Shown here piece by piece: positions 28,307 through 37,848 of a stretch of 64,000 nucleotides of DNA. Made by a program: the position numbers and the translations under genes. The stretch's first letter is position 1. Each line of letters opens with the position of its first letter. The notes below the pieces were generated by a model. The model saw only the letters and a list, made by a program, of their open reading frames with translations. It ran no database searches and was not told the DNA's origin. The DNA is from Cyclobacteriaceae bacterium (GTDB lineage: Bacteria > Bacteroidota > Bacteroidia > Cytophagales > Cyclobacteriaceae): the NCBI GenBank assembly GCA_028278225.1, contig JANQEU010000079.1, forward strand, positions 124,001-188,000, written 5' to 3'.

Positions 28307-28345
28307 AATATCTTTTCTGTGTAATATATACACAGAAAAGATATT
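28307..28345. promoter_or_regulatory. operator site 1 (upstream of uxaC)
   Basis: A perfect inverted repeat: the arm AATATCTTTTCTGTGTA (17 bases), the spacer ATATA, and the exact reverse complement of the arm. The inner core is TTCTGTGTA, 5 bases, TACACAGAA. Three variants of this core lie before the SDR gene, before susC and before the lipoprotein at 58295. It lies 20 bp after the NUDIX regulator stop and 234 bp before the uxaC start, so it should control uxaC and perhaps the TRAP genes behind it. It could also form a strong RNA hairpin. Confidence 0.7.
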
Positions 28346-28365
28346 TTACAATATATAAGGAGCAT

Positions 28366-29031
28366 TTACTTTAATTCAAATAACTCTGGTCCACCTTTTA
28401 CCCCTGTTTTCTTCTCACCGGTATGTTTCAATAGACCCTTTTGAATGATCTTCTTTCTGAAATTCCTCCTGTCTAGTTTTTGATCAGTGAGGGCCTCATA
28501 AAGTATTTGAAGTTCAGTGAGGGTAAATTTCTCCGGTAATAACTCACCTAAAATAAGACGTTCTTCTACATTAGATTTAAGTTTTTGAAGTGCATCCTTT
28601 TTTAGAACTTCATGGTCAAATCCGAGTATCGGCACTTCATCTAATCGAAACCACTCAACTCCCTTTTCATGCTTTTTTCGAATGATAGGGTGATTCTCAG
28701 GTTTTACCAGAGCATAAAAACAAATAGTAATAACACGCTTTAGCGGGTGTCTATTAACCGAGGAATAACAGTGAACTTGCTCGTGGTGGACATCTTGAAT
28801 TCCTGTTAATTTAAATAGAACATCATCTATGGCTTCCTCAGCAGTCTTTCCTTCCTGCATGATTCCACCCGGCAACAACCAGTATCCTTTAAATGGTAGG
28901 TCACTTAACTTTTGGACTAAGAGGAGCTTCAGTACGCCATCTTGAAATCCAAAAACGGCACAATCAACCGTGACTGTGCATTCATATGAATCTTCAGTAA
29001 CATAAACATTTGTTATTTCTGAATTCACCAT
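28366..29031 (-). CDS. NUDIX-domain transcription regulator (NrtR/AraR-like)
   Basis: A 221-residue protein with an N-terminal NUDIX domain (about 12-150) and a C-terminal winged helix (~155-221: FTLTELQILYEALTDQKLDRRNFRKKI). The NUDIX box has the G-x5-E start (GGIMQEGKTAEEA) but lacks the R-E-x-x-E-E catalytic run (DDVLFKLTG instead), so it should bind a ligand rather than hydrolyse one. Known relatives are NrtR and the arabinose regulator AraR of Bacteroides. It lies in the hexuronate cluster between uxuA and uxaC, which makes it the likely reader of the palindromes at 28307, 32463, 32562 and 58139. The effector would be a uronate or a derived intermediate, by inference. Confidence 0.85.
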   Translation of the reverse strand: MVNSEITNVYVTEDSYECTVTVDCAVFGFQDGVLKLLLVQKLSDLPFKGYWLLPGGIMQEGKTAEEAIDDVLFKLTGIQDVHHEQVHCYSSVNRHPLKRVITICFYALVKPENHPIIRKKHEKGVEWFRLDEVPILGFDHEVLKKDALQKLKSNVEERLILGELLPEKFTLTELQILYEALTDQKLDRRNFRKKIIQKGLLKHTGEKKTGVKGGPELFELK

Positions 29032-29174
29032 CGTTCAAGAGATTGCTAAATAATGATAATTTGAGAGGCAAAAGTAATCGAACTTCATTATCAATCAAGT
29101 TCAATGTCTCTACCTAGAATAAATAAGTAGGGTTGCTCATTGTATGTTACCTTCGGTGGCTTTATTAATAGTTT

Positions 29175-30356
29175 TCAAATAGACCTGTTGATGCCCAGTT
29201 CCAGGCCTCGAAGCTCCGCAAGTCCTCTTAGTCTACCTATAGCCGAATAGCCAGGGTTTGTTTTTTTGGTTAGGTCATCCAACATTTGATGTCCATGGTC
29301 CGGTCTAAAAGGCATTTTTGTATCTTGCCTTCCTTGGCTGACTCGAATTCGTTGTTCCAATACCAATGCCTTCATAACCCCATACATATCTACATCCCCG
29401 GTCATGTGATCCGCTTCGAAAAAGTTCCCAATGGCATCTCTTTTGGTGGCTCGCAAATGAATGAAGTTAATTCTATGGCCTAAACGTTCAACCATTCCAA
29501 TCAGGTCATTATCTCCACGCACTCCGTAAGATCCGGTGCAAAAACAAAGTCCGTTGTATTTAGAGTCATATGCGTTCAGAAGCATTTCAGCGTCCTCTTC
29601 TGTACTTACTACCCTAGGCAGTCCAAGTATCGGAAATGGAGGGTCATCCGGATGAATGGCTAATAGCACTTCATTTTCCTCTGCCACAGGACCAATTTCA
29701 CCGAGAAAAGAATAGAGATTCTTTCTTAGTTCCATATCACCAATTTGAGCGTATTCATCAAGCACGCTTTGAAGCTGTTTGAGGGTGTATCCTTCCTCAG
29801 CACCAGGCAGTCCTGCGATAATATTTCTTACCAAGATCGATTGATCAGATTCACTCATTCCTTTATAAACAATCTCCGCTTTCCTGATCTGTTCAGGTGT
29901 GTAGTCATTTTCAGCCCCTTTCCTTTTGAGCAGGAACAACTCAAAAGCTGCAAATTGATAAAAATCGAAGCGTAACGCACGCGAACCATCGGGCATTTCA
30001 AAAGCAAGATCGGTTCTTGTCCAGTCAAGCACTGGCATAAAATTGTAACAGACCGTGTCTATTCCACAATCGGCCAGGTTACGAATGCTCTGTTTGTAGT
30101 TTTCGATATAGTTTAAATAATTGCCTGTCTGTTTCTTAATATCTTCATGGACAGGAATACTTTCTACTACTGACCAGGTAAGTCCCGCAGCTTCAATTTC
30201 CGACTTTCTCCGAGTGATCTCATCAACTGACCAAACTTCTCCATTCGGAATGTGATGTAAAGCTGTCACAATACCAGTAGCTCCAGCCATTTTGATATGT
30301 GAAAGTGGAATGTTATCATTAGGTCCATACCATCTCCAGGTTTGTTCTAAGCTCAT
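29175..30356 (-). CDS. uxuA: mannonate dehydratase (UxuA)
   Basis: Dehydrates D-mannonate to 2-keto-3-deoxy-D-gluconate. The 393-residue protein has the family's opening ([16 protein letters not shown]), a TIM-barrel core with the [10 protein letters not shown] segment, the metal-ligand motifs [14 protein letters not shown] and HLRATKRD, and RPDHGHQM near the end. Length and motifs are normal. The gene overlaps uxaE by 4 bp (ATGA at 30353-30356), which makes them a coupled pair. It is the last enzyme of the cluster; the following kinase and aldolase (KdgK, KdgA) are not in this window. Confidence 0.95.
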   Translation of the reverse strand: MSLEQTWRWYGPNDNIPLSHIKMAGATGIVTALHHIPNGEVWSVDEITRRKSEIEAAGLTWSVVESIPVHEDIKKQTGNYLNYIENYKQSIRNLADCGIDTVCYNFMPVLDWTRTDLAFEMPDGSRALRFDFYQFAAFELFLLKRKGAENDYTPEQIRKAEIVYKGMSESDQSILVRNIIAGLPGAEEGYTLKQLQSVLDEYAQIGDMELRKNLYSFLGEIGPVAEENEVLLAIHPDDPPFPILGLPRVVSTEEDAEMLLNAYDSKYNGLCFCTGSYGVRGDNDLIGMVERLGHRINFIHLRATKRDAIGNFFEADHMTGDVDMYGVMKALVLEQRIRVSQGRQDTKMPFRPDHGHQMLDDLTKKTNPGYSAIGRLRGLAELRGLELGINRSI

Positions 30357-31591
30357 ATAAACAATGGATTAATGTGTTTGTCAAAAATGTTTTCTGTTAC
30401 GTTTCGCCCTATGTGTTCGCTGTTTTTCTCAAGTTCCTCTATAAAGCCATCACCTTTCTCTGCTGCTATTTTGTAAGAAGTGTGCAGAAATTGTCTGAAA
30501 TTAGAATCATATGATGAATTCTTCTGGTCGTGACGGAGAGTCTCTGAAAACTTGTTACCTTCCCAGGAATTCACCGTTTCTATCTTTGGCAATTGATCCT
30601 TGTCAACCTCGATTACTGTGACATAAGGCACAGTCAATTCATCAAAACGGGAGTAGGCTTCAGCGTAAATTGATTTTACCATTTCCAAACCTGATCCCCC
30701 GGATTCAGCTAATCCGATCAGTTCCTCTAACCAGGTCGTGCCTGCAGTCTTTAAGTGAAGTCCACAATGGTGCTTTTTAATTAATCGATTTATGATTGGA
30801 TAAAGTAAGAATTTATCGCTTCCGGAATGAATGCTGAGTTTTAGGTCTTTTGGTAAATCAAATTTTTCAACACAATGAGCAATCACTAGTAGGTCTTGTT
30901 CAAACTCTTTTTCAAAGGCTGCCAAGTCTCCCCGATAGTCCACTCCTTTATTGAACCTTCCAGTAAATTTCGGAGCAATCGTATTAACAGGAATGCCAGC
31001 TTTTGAAAGCAAAATAAGAATGAAATATAATTCCAGAGGAGTTTGAGGTACTTCCACTTCGTCCATCGATACTTCCACTGCAAAATAGCCTTGTCTCTTT
31101 TCTTTTATTTTCTGATAGATCAGCAAGGATTCTTTAACAGCTTTGTAAAATTTATTTCCAAATTCCAAAAGCGTTTCTTCTGTTATCTCAAAGGTCTCAT
31201 CAATTCCCTGAATGTCTAAGTTTCCAATATGATGACGATATTCTTCCAAAAAGACTTTCGACTCTGATTGTGTTAATTCATGTCCAATTTGATTGGCCAC
31301 GTCGATAGTGAAGAAATCAGAATAGGGAATAAAGTCTTCTACTGTTTGGATGGTGATGTGGTCTGCATCCACCAGATAACCACTTTTCCAAGAGCACTTG
31401 GCTACACTTTCATCAGCCTCTTTTCTAACAGATGACGGCTTACTTCCTACCGTTTTATGTTCTCGATATGACTTGTTCCAAACAGGTGTAATGTCCTTTC
31501 CTAATTTCTTCGCTTTCACAAAAGCTTCTAATTGAAAAACACCTTCTTTTGCAAATCGATCACCAATACCGAGTGAATATTTCCCCAACAT
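30353..31591 (-). CDS. uxaE: tagaturonate/fructuronate epimerase (UxaE family)
   Basis: Interconverts D-tagaturonate and D-fructuronate. The 412-residue protein matches the UxaE family first described from Thermotoga: start [62 protein letters not shown], and [16 protein letters not shown]. It connects galacturonate breakdown to the glucuronate route, so one reductase and one dehydratase (SDR, UxuA) serve both sugars. It lies between the SDR and uxuA and overlaps uxuA by 4 bp. The assignment rests on motif recognition. Confidence 0.8.
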   Translation of the reverse strand: MLGKYSLGIGDRFAKEGVFQLEAFVKAKKLGKDITPVWNKSYREHKTVGSKPSSVRKEADESVAKCSWKSGYLVDADHITIQTVEDFIPYSDFFTIDVANQIGHELTQSESKVFLEEYRHHIGNLDIQGIDETFEITEETLLEFGNKFYKAVKESLLIYQKIKEKRQGYFAVEVSMDEVEVPQTPLELYFILILLSKAGIPVNTIAPKFTGRFNKGVDYRGDLAAFEKEFEQDLLVIAHCVEKFDLPKDLKLSIHSGSDKFLLYPIINRLIKKHHCGLHLKTAGTTWLEELIGLAESGGSGLEMVKSIYAEAYSRFDELTVPYVTVIEVDKDQLPKIETVNSWEGNKFSETLRHDQKNSSYDSNFRQFLHTSYKIAAEKGDGFIEELEKNSEHIGRNVTENIFDKHINPLFI

Positions 31592-31608
31592 GATAATTGA
31601 ATTAAAAA

Positions 31609-32448
31609 TTAGACCCCGCTAAATGCACTAAAACCACCGTCAACAGGAACAACAACGCCTGTTACAAACGCGGAATCCTCGGAACACAGCCACATCAAGG
31701 TCCCCAGTAAGTCCTTCGGATCACCAAATCTTCCCATGGGTGTTTGGCCAATAATCGTTTCTCCTCGGGGGGTCAAACTACCGTCTTCCTGCGTTAAAAG
31801 CGTTCTGTTCTGATCAGTTAAAAAGAAACCTGGAGCAAGTGCATTGACACGAATACCGGATTTAGAAAAATGCACCGCAAGCCACTGAGTGAAGTTGCTC
31901 ACAGCCGCTTTAGCTCCACTGTAGGCAGGGATTTTAGTAAGTGGAGTAAAAGCATTCATCGACGATACATTGATGACTGAACATCCTTTTTTTCCGATCA
32001 TTTCCTTTACGAAAACCTGTGTTGGTAATAGTGTGCCAATAAAGTTGAGATCAAATACAAAAGAAATTCCTGCCGGGTCTAAATCGAAAAAAGAAATAAG
32101 GTCTTTATCTAATTCATCTCCGAATTCAAAGAATGGTTTTGATGTTGTGCCTTTCGGATGGTTACCACCTGCTCCGTTGACCAAAATATCGCAGGGCCCT
32201 AATTGAGATTTAACCTGTTCATTTGCAGATTTGATGCTATCCAACTCAAGCACATTAGCAGCCAATCCTATTGCATTGCCTCCATTCTCTTTAATTTCTT
32301 CTGCAACAGCAATGGCCGATTCCTTATTCAAATCAAGTATGGCTACTTTTGAACCGTTCATGGCGAGTTCTTGAGCCATAGCTTTGCAGAGGATTCCACC
32401 TCCTCCGGTAACCACTGAAACTTTGCCAATAAGTTTGGATGATTTCAT
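31609..32448 (-). CDS. SDR-type fructuronate reductase (mannonate oxidoreductase)
   Basis: A short-chain dehydrogenase of 279 residues. The Rossmann motif is TGGGGILCK, the active site is SSMNAF with YSGAK (Tyr and Lys of the SDR catalytic set), and APGFFLTDQN follows. Placed with uxaC, uxaE and uxuA, it is predicted to reduce fructuronate to mannonate, the step done by UxuB in other bacteria; Bacteroidota and Bacillus use SDR versions. The ATG at 32448 is preferred because a GTG at 32481 would place the operator inside the gene. The operator site 2 (32463-32485) lies 15 bp upstream of the ATG. It leads the operon SDR-uxaE-uxuA. Confidence 0.8.
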   Translation of the reverse strand: MKSSKLIGKVSVVTGGGGILCKAMAQELAMNGSKVAILDLNKESAIAVAEEIKENGGNAIGLAANVLELDSIKSANEQVKSQLGPCDILVNGAGGNHPKGTTSKPFFEFGDELDKDLISFFDLDPAGISFVFDLNFIGTLLPTQVFVKEMIGKKGCSVINVSSMNAFTPLTKIPAYSGAKAAVSNFTQWLAVHFSKSGIRVNALAPGFFLTDQNRTLLTQEDGSLTPRGETIIGQTPMGRFGDPKDLLGTLMWLCSEDSAFVTGVVVPVDGGFSAFSGV

Positions 32449-32462
32449 TAGTTTATTTTTAT

Positions 32463-32485
32463 TTCTGCGTAATTTATACACAGTA
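32463..32485. promoter_or_regulatory. operator site 2 (upstream of the SDR-uxaE-uxuA operon)
   Basis: TTCTGCGTA, spacer ATTTA, TACACAGTA. It is a weaker copy of the palindrome at 28307, with the same 5-base spacer. It ends 15 bp before the SDR start codon, so a bound protein would block initiation or early elongation. Confidence 0.6.
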
Positions 32486-32528
32486 AAGTTAGATATTCAA
32501 CAATACCGCATATAAATCAAACAAGTCA

Positions 32529-32642
32529 GGATCCTCTTCAATGAATCACCAGGGAATTTTTTTCTATGTATTTTTTACACAGAATAATAATTTTGAATAT
32601 CTTTAAGTATTCAACTAAGCAAAATTCTAAATTTTGAACAGG
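32529..32642 (+). repeat. 114-bp promoter module, copy 1 (before susC)
   Basis: From GGATCC to GAACAGG, this matches 58106-58219 with the same length and about 84% identity by my count. It holds operator site 3 and the AATAATAATTTT stretch. The match is likely a duplicated promoter. Confidence 0.7.
32562..32584. promoter_or_regulatory. operator site 3 (before susC)
   Basis: TTCTATGTA, spacer TTTTT, TACACAGAA; same palindrome family as sites 1, 2 and 4. It lies about 120 bp before the preferred susC start and about 80 bp from site 2, in the divergent SDR/susC region. It marks the start of the polysaccharide locus. Confidence 0.65.
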
Positions 32643-32704
32643 TGACATCGATTGATTCAAAAAAGACTGATGTATTGATGGACTTACTTCACAAATCGAA
32701 ACCA

Positions 32705-35700
32705 ATGGAAAAAAGATTAGAATTCTCATCGCAGATAATCAGGATTGGAATGTATGCGATCTTCACAATTTGTTCCATGAATGTGATTCTGGCAAACAAC
32801 ACTACTTCGGAAGGAACGGCTGCAACCGTTAATGTGGGTGGTACCGTAACAGATAATAATGGAGAAGCACTTATAGGAGTAACCGTCCTGGAGAAAGGTA
32901 CTATGAACGGAACAATTACCGATATCAATGGTGAATATTCTCTGACAGTCGCCTCTTCTGAATCAGTACTTTTATTTAGTTACACCGGCTTCGTTACCCA
33001 GGAAATAATAGTTGGATCACAAAGTGTCATTGATGTTCAGTTATCGGAGGATACAAAGCTTCTTGATGAAGTAATTGTGGTCGGTTATGGTACACAAAAG
33101 AAATCTGATATTACTGGAGCGGTGATACGAGCGGATTTGGAAACATTCAGAGATCAGGGTAACACAAGTATTGCGCAATCACTCCAGGGAAATGTCCCCG
33201 GACTGAATGTAGGTATAAGTACAGATGCAGGTGAAGATGTCAACTTATCAGTAAGAGGAAATATTACGCTAAGTACTGACCCTGAAGACAGTCAACCACT
33301 TATTGTGGTCGATGGAATTATCTTCAGAGGGAGTTTCCAGGACATCAATCCGGACGATGTGAAGTCCGTCGATGTACTTAAAGATGTGAGTTCTACTGCC
33401 ATCTATGGTTCTTTAGGAGCCAATGGGGTTATAATGGTCACCACCAAATCCGGAAAAGCTTCACAAAAACCAGTATTTAACTATTCAGCAAGGTACAGCT
33501 TTAAGGAAGATGCCAACAGGTTGACGTACAATACTCCTGAACAATACCTGGACCAAATACGAGCCTTTGATTGGGAACAATCCTTTGAAGTAGGAAGATT
33601 TTACGATCCTGATTACGACGTAACCCTGGGACTGGAGGCTGAAGGTGAATTTCTCTATTCTGAACGGTGGGGATATGAAAACGGTGTGAACAATGACTGG
33701 CAAGACCTTATGACCCGAAGAGGGTTCGTTAACAACCATAATCTCAGTGTTTCCGGAAGTACAGACAATGTGAGCTACTACGTTTCTGGGTCCTACCTGG
33801 ACAATGAAGAAATACTTAAAGGAGATAATTTCACCAAGATCACCGGTAGGGTCAACCTCGATCTTAAATTGACTGATTGGCTGACTGTGGGAACAAATTC
33901 TTTCGTAACTACAGCAGATCATTCAGGGGTTGAATTTGACCGAAGACATTACACTACTTCCTGGTTTGTCACCCCTACAGATGATGACGGAAACTACCTT
34001 GATCTTATTCTTGGTGGTCGTCAAAACGAGCTAATTAGAGCTAATGACTTGAATGATGATAATCGACTGCAACTCAATTCTACGCTCTATGCAGTAGTAC
34101 AGGTTCCAAAAGTCGAGGGGCTTCAATATCGAATTAATTATAACAATAGCTACAGAAATAGACATCAGAATCAATTTGTTTATGTCACTCAAAATCCGGA
34201 AACGATTGTAGGAGAAGCTAGTAAAGATTCCTATCTGTGGAAAGATTGGACACTCGACCATATATTTTCTTACAAAAAAACATTTGATCAATTGCATAGT
34301 ATTGACGCGACCTTGGTATTTGGCCGCGAAGAACGGTATTTGGAACAAACCGAAATTTTTGCCTCCAATTTCCCAAATACCCTGACTGATTTTAATGATC
34401 TATCATTAGCAGAAAACGATTTCATCGATTCAGACGCCCAGGATGAAAGTAGCCTTTATCAGATGGTAAGGGTCAACTATAATTACCAGGGGAAATATTT
34501 CTTAACGGGAACACTTCGTAGAGACGGTTTCTCCGGATTCGGTACAGATGAAAAGACTGCCTTGTTTCCTACGGCAGCGATTGGATGGGCAATGATCGAT
34601 GAGAATTTCATTCAAGGTGTCAAAGATGTAGTGAATGAACTAAAGTTACGCGTCTCCTATGGGCAATCGGGAAGAAGGAGTTCACTTGAATTTCCGGGAA
34701 CAGGTCGTCCAGCTACAGATGGCCGGTATCTAACGCTGGCATCAGTACTGCAATTGCCTTCCTATGTTTACGGCGATGGAGGATCCACAGTCATAGGTCA
34801 ACAGCCATCGACACCCGCCTTTCCAAACCTAAAATGGGAAACGACCACAGGTTTGAATGTGGGATTAGATTTTGGTTTCGTAGACAATAAGATTTACGGA
34901 AATTTAGAGTACTATCAAAGTACGACCAGGGACATTATTGCAATTATATCGGTCCCTTCTCTCTCAGGATTTGAACAAAGTGCGGCAAATATTGGGGAAG
35001 TAAAGAATAGGGGGCTAGAGTTTTCCCTTACCTCCATAAATGTGCGTACCAATGATTTTGAGTGGTCTTCTACGATCAATTTTTCCACGAATCGTAATGA
35101 AGTGACCAAAGTCCTCGGTTTTGATGCAGACGGTGATGGAAAAGAAGATGATCTTATAGAAACCAATCTAGGAGTTATTGACGACCGGAATTATGGGTTT
35201 TTCATTGGTCATCAGATTGGAACCATCTTTCATTATGAAATCGATCCCAATGATCCTATTTATGATGTCGGGGATGAAGACTTTCTTCCCGGTTTTCAAC
35301 CCGGAGACTTTCGGTTGGTAGATCAAGACGGTGATGGGTTGATTACGAGCGAGGGGGACAAAGTTATTTTGGGACATCAAAATCCTGCCTATCGATGGAG
35401 CTTACTGAATAAATTCAACTACAAAAACTTTTCTCTAAGTATTTTTCTTAATTCCATTCAAGGGGGCAAAGATGGCTATCTATCATACGACAACTGGTGG
35501 AGCATTTCCTTCTGGAACGGTGCCACAGGATCACGAACAAGTGGCCTTTTACCTCAAGTTGCTGAATACTGGACCCCCGATAATCCCGGTTCTGAAGGCC
35601 CGCGGATCAATTATGAATCAAACGCTGTTATTCAACCTCATTTCCTTCGCGACAGAAGCTTTGTCAGGTTACAGGATGTGACCCTAAGCTACACGTTCGA

Positions 35701-35881
35701 CGAGAACCTCCTAGATAAGGTAGGCATCAGCAATTTGACTTTGCTTGTAAGTGGTCGAAACCTCCATTCCTGGAGAAAAGATTGGCCAGGTGTGGATCCT
35801 GAGCCTGGATCAGGTATAGGCATTTCCTATGGGCGCCCTGTCACACGATCCTACACAGTGGGTATAAATATGTCATTTTAA
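32705..35881 (+). CDS. susC: SusC/RagA-family TonB-dependent outer-membrane transporter
   Basis: A TonB-dependent transporter that moves oligosaccharides through the outer membrane with SusD. From the chosen start it has 1058 residues: a signal peptide (SMNVILANN), a carboxypeptidase-regulatory-like domain (VGGTVTDNNGEALIGVTVLE), the SusC linker (DEVIVVGYGTQKKSDITGAV), a plug domain, then a 22-strand barrel with the final motif YTVGINMSF. The ATG at 32705 fits a leader of about 60 nt by analogy with the promoter module copy at 58 kb. ATG 32678 and GTG 32642 are longer in-frame options. It is first in the plus-strand locus, with two SusD genes after it. Confidence 0.93.
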   Translation: MEKRLEFSSQIIRIGMYAIFTICSMNVILANNTTSEGTAATVNVGGTVTDNNGEALIGVTVLEKGTMNGTITDINGEYSLTVASSESVLLFSYTGFVTQEIIVGSQSVIDVQLSEDTKLLDEVIVVGYGTQKKSDITGAVIRADLETFRDQGNTSIAQSLQGNVPGLNVGISTDAGEDVNLSVRGNITLSTDPEDSQPLIVVDGIIFRGSFQDINPDDVKSVDVLKDVSSTAIYGSLGANGVIMVTTKSGKASQKPVFNYSARYSFKEDANRLTYNTPEQYLDQIRAFDWEQSFEVGRFYDPDYDVTLGLEAEGEFLYSERWGYENGVNNDWQDLMTRRGFVNNHNLSVSGSTDNVSYYVSGSYLDNEEILKGDNFTKITGRVNLDLKLTDWLTVGTNSFVTTADHSGVEFDRRHYTTSWFVTPTDDDGNYLDLILGGRQNELIRANDLNDDNRLQLNSTLYAVVQVPKVEGLQYRINYNNSYRNRHQNQFVYVTQNPETIVGEASKDSYLWKDWTLDHIFSYKKTFDQLHSIDATLVFGREERYLEQTEIFASNFPNTLTDFNDLSLAENDFIDSDAQDESSLYQMVRVNYNYQGKYFLTGTLRRDGFSGFGTDEKTALFPTAAIGWAMIDENFIQGVKDVVNELKLRVSYGQSGRRSSLEFPGTGRPATDGRYLTLASVLQLPSYVYGDGGSTVIGQQPSTPAFPNLKWETTTGLNVGLDFGFVDNKIYGNLEYYQSTTRDIIAIISVPSLSGFEQSAANIGEVKNRGLEFSLTSINVRTNDFEWSSTINFSTNRNEVTKVLGFDADGDGKEDDLIETNLGVIDDRNYGFFIGHQIGTIFHYEIDPNDPIYDVGDEDFLPGFQPGDFRLVDQDGDGLITSEGDKVILGHQNPAYRWSLLNKFNYKNFSLSIFLNSIQGGKDGYLSYDNWWSISFWNGATGSRTSGLLPQVAEYWTPDNPGSEGPRINYESNAVIQPHFLRDRSFVRLQDVTLSYTFDENLLDKVGISNLTLLVSGRNLHSWRKDWPGVDPEPGSGIGISYGRPVTRSYTVGINMSF

Positions 35882-35905
35882 TTCAAGGACCAGAAAACGA
35901 TCAAG

Positions 35906-37708
35906 ATGAAACCAAATAATTATCTAAACTACATACTGACTGTCCTCTTTACTATAGGGATAAGTGCTTGTGACGAAGATAAAATCCTCCAGGAAGTTCC
36001 CCTAAGCTTTACGACTATTGAGAATTCATACACCGACCAGGCCGGCTTCGAAGCCGGAGTAGCACAGTTATATAATCTTGCCAGAAGGTACATGGGTAAC
36101 ACAGGGGGAAATGTAAGTTCTGACTGGGACTTTTGGTTGGGAACCGATTGCGGATGGCACGCTCGAGACTTCTACACCAATGTCTACTCTCAGTATACCG
36201 CCTTTGGTGCAGATAATGAAAATGTATATGAGCGGTGGACAAATGCTTACAAAATAGTCGCCAATGCCAATACCATCGTGGATAGAATCAACGAGGTGAT
36301 ATTTGATGACGAGGCAGTGAAAAACAGAATTATTGGTGAAGCGCGTTTCATGCGAGCCTGGGCATACAGATTCTTGGTTTATTTATGGGGAGATGTGCCA
36401 CTTATCTTAAATGAAGAATCTCCAAGAAGGAACTATGTGAGAGCCCCAGCATCAGATGTACTGGCTGCCATGATTGAAGATCTACAGTTTGCAAAAGCAA
36501 ATTTGCCAGATGTCGATGAAATTGAACAGGAAGGCAGGGCACATAGTGATGTAGCTACTCATTATTTAGCTGAAACATATCTTGGAAATGGAGACTACCA
36601 GCTCGCCATAGATGAAGCAAGTGAGGTGATTGACGGAGGAAACTTCGCATTGATGACCAGCCGATTTGGTAGCAGAGGTGATGAGACCAACGGCAATGTC
36701 TGGTGGGATTTATTCCGTAGAAATAATCAAAACAGATCTACCGGCAACACAGAGGGAATTTGGATTTTTCAAATAGAATACGAGATCAATGGAGGGTATG
36801 GTCAAATATTAAGTAATCCCCGAAGAGATGCCAATACCTGGGAACGGCAGTTGGGTCCTCATTACAACTCCTGGATTGCTCAGGGTGATGACACAGAAAC
36901 ATTCGCCTACCCCTCCACCTACCACGGTGGCCGAGGGCAGGGTTTTTTTAGGCCTTCCACACATATGACCCACACCATATGGAGAAATGTAGACCCTAGC
37001 GACTGGGAGAATGATATCAGAAACGACAATATTAATATTCTTCGCAAATGGTGGATCGATAATCCACTTTCAGTTCACTACGGTGATACCGTGGATCTTA
37101 ATGATAGTCAGTCCGCCTATCAGGCCTACTTGGTTCCGGCTACCATAGAAAACGATTCAAATAGGCACATCTATCCTACTTTTTTAAAGTATTGCACACA
37201 AAACAACCACGTTGCTGAAGAGCGCATGAGTGGTCAGTTAAGTAGCAATCAGCAGGCACTAGCAACAACAGAACACCTGGATTTTATTGCCAGTTTTTCT
37301 GAACCTGGACCTAGAATGGTGCAAGGTGCGAGAGCATATCTCGTAGATATCTACGCCGCAAGACTCCCGGAAACTCTTCTCATAAGAGCAGAGGCTTATA
37401 TGAACCTTGGAAATACGGGAGCTGCGGCTGACGATATCAATGTGATTAGAAACCGGGCGAATGCCGCTCCAGTAAGCGCTGCGGACGTAGACATTGACCT
37501 GATCCTGGACGAGCGTCTCAGGGAGTTGTTCATGGAAGAACCTAGAAGAGTAACGCTAAACAGACTGGGTTTGCTCTATGATCGAACACAGCGATACAAC
37601 TTCTATGCAAGTTCTACAGTAGCTCCGCATAACAACTTGTATCCAATTCCCAATGCGGAAATTCAAAACAATACAGAAGCAGAACTTACTCAAAATGACG
37701 GCTATTGA
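35906..37708 (+). CDS. susD: SusD/RagB-family outer-membrane lipoprotein, copy 1
   Basis: A 600-residue SusD, the lid and binding partner of SusC. The lipobox ends in ISAC (Cys near residue 22). The tetratricopeptide-like helical core has RFMRAWAYRFLVYLWGDVPLI and the C-terminal SusD signature RNRANAAPVSAADV...LDERLRELFMEEPRRVTLNR. It starts 25 bp after the susC stop. It is closely similar to the next gene through the whole length and in the ~45 bp that follow the stop codons, which shows a recent tandem duplication. Substrate-binding residues differ somewhat in the middle, so the two may bind different oligosaccharides. Confidence 0.92.
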   Translation: MKPNNYLNYILTVLFTIGISACDEDKILQEVPLSFTTIENSYTDQAGFEAGVAQLYNLARRYMGNTGGNVSSDWDFWLGTDCGWHARDFYTNVYSQYTAFGADNENVYERWTNAYKIVANANTIVDRINEVIFDDEAVKNRIIGEARFMRAWAYRFLVYLWGDVPLILNEESPRRNYVRAPASDVLAAMIEDLQFAKANLPDVDEIEQEGRAHSDVATHYLAETYLGNGDYQLAIDEASEVIDGGNFALMTSRFGSRGDETNGNVWWDLFRRNNQNRSTGNTEGIWIFQIEYEINGGYGQILSNPRRDANTWERQLGPHYNSWIAQGDDTETFAYPSTYHGGRGQGFFRPSTHMTHTIWRNVDPSDWENDIRNDNINILRKWWIDNPLSVHYGDTVDLNDSQSAYQAYLVPATIENDSNRHIYPTFLKYCTQNNHVAEERMSGQLSSNQQALATTEHLDFIASFSEPGPRMVQGARAYLVDIYAARLPETLLIRAEAYMNLGNTGAAADDINVIRNRANAAPVSAADVDIDLILDERLRELFMEEPRRVTLNRLGLLYDRTQRYNFYASSTVAPHNNLYPIPNAEIQNNTEAELTQNDGY

Positions 37709-37769
37709 TTAATTGAACATATGACTGGTCAAACGATTTTTTCATAGATGTATCGCAGCGACAACAGCA

Positions 37770-37848
37770 GGGTTTTATCTGTACATCGAAGCAAATACGG
37801 TTTTTCTCAGAAGAAAACCATAGTAACGGTTCGATGGAGACAGTTGAT
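37770..37848 (+). pseudogene. relic of a DUF4965/glutaminase-A-like gene between the two susD copies
   Basis: In the frame that reads TTC at 37804, the sequence gives SKQIRFFSEENHSNGSM, then ETVD. The last 15 codons match FSKENASNGSMGTVD of the gene at 41864 in 12 of 15 residues and in 37 of 45 bases (37804-37848 against 42947-42991). The extra upstream residues fit other family members. No other part of that gene is present here. The relic's end overlaps the start codon of susD copy 2 (37847). Confidence 0.6.

Noticed and set aside
28307-28345. Simple transcription terminator for the regulator gene
   Set aside because: Terminator use is possible, but three diverged copies with the same 5-base spacer stand before other genes where no transcript ends, so an operator is the better reading.
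37748-37846. N-terminal extension of susD copy 2 by 33 codons
   Set aside because: The extension has no signal peptide and reads the DUF4965 relic in another frame; the ATG at 37847 gives the same start as copy 1.
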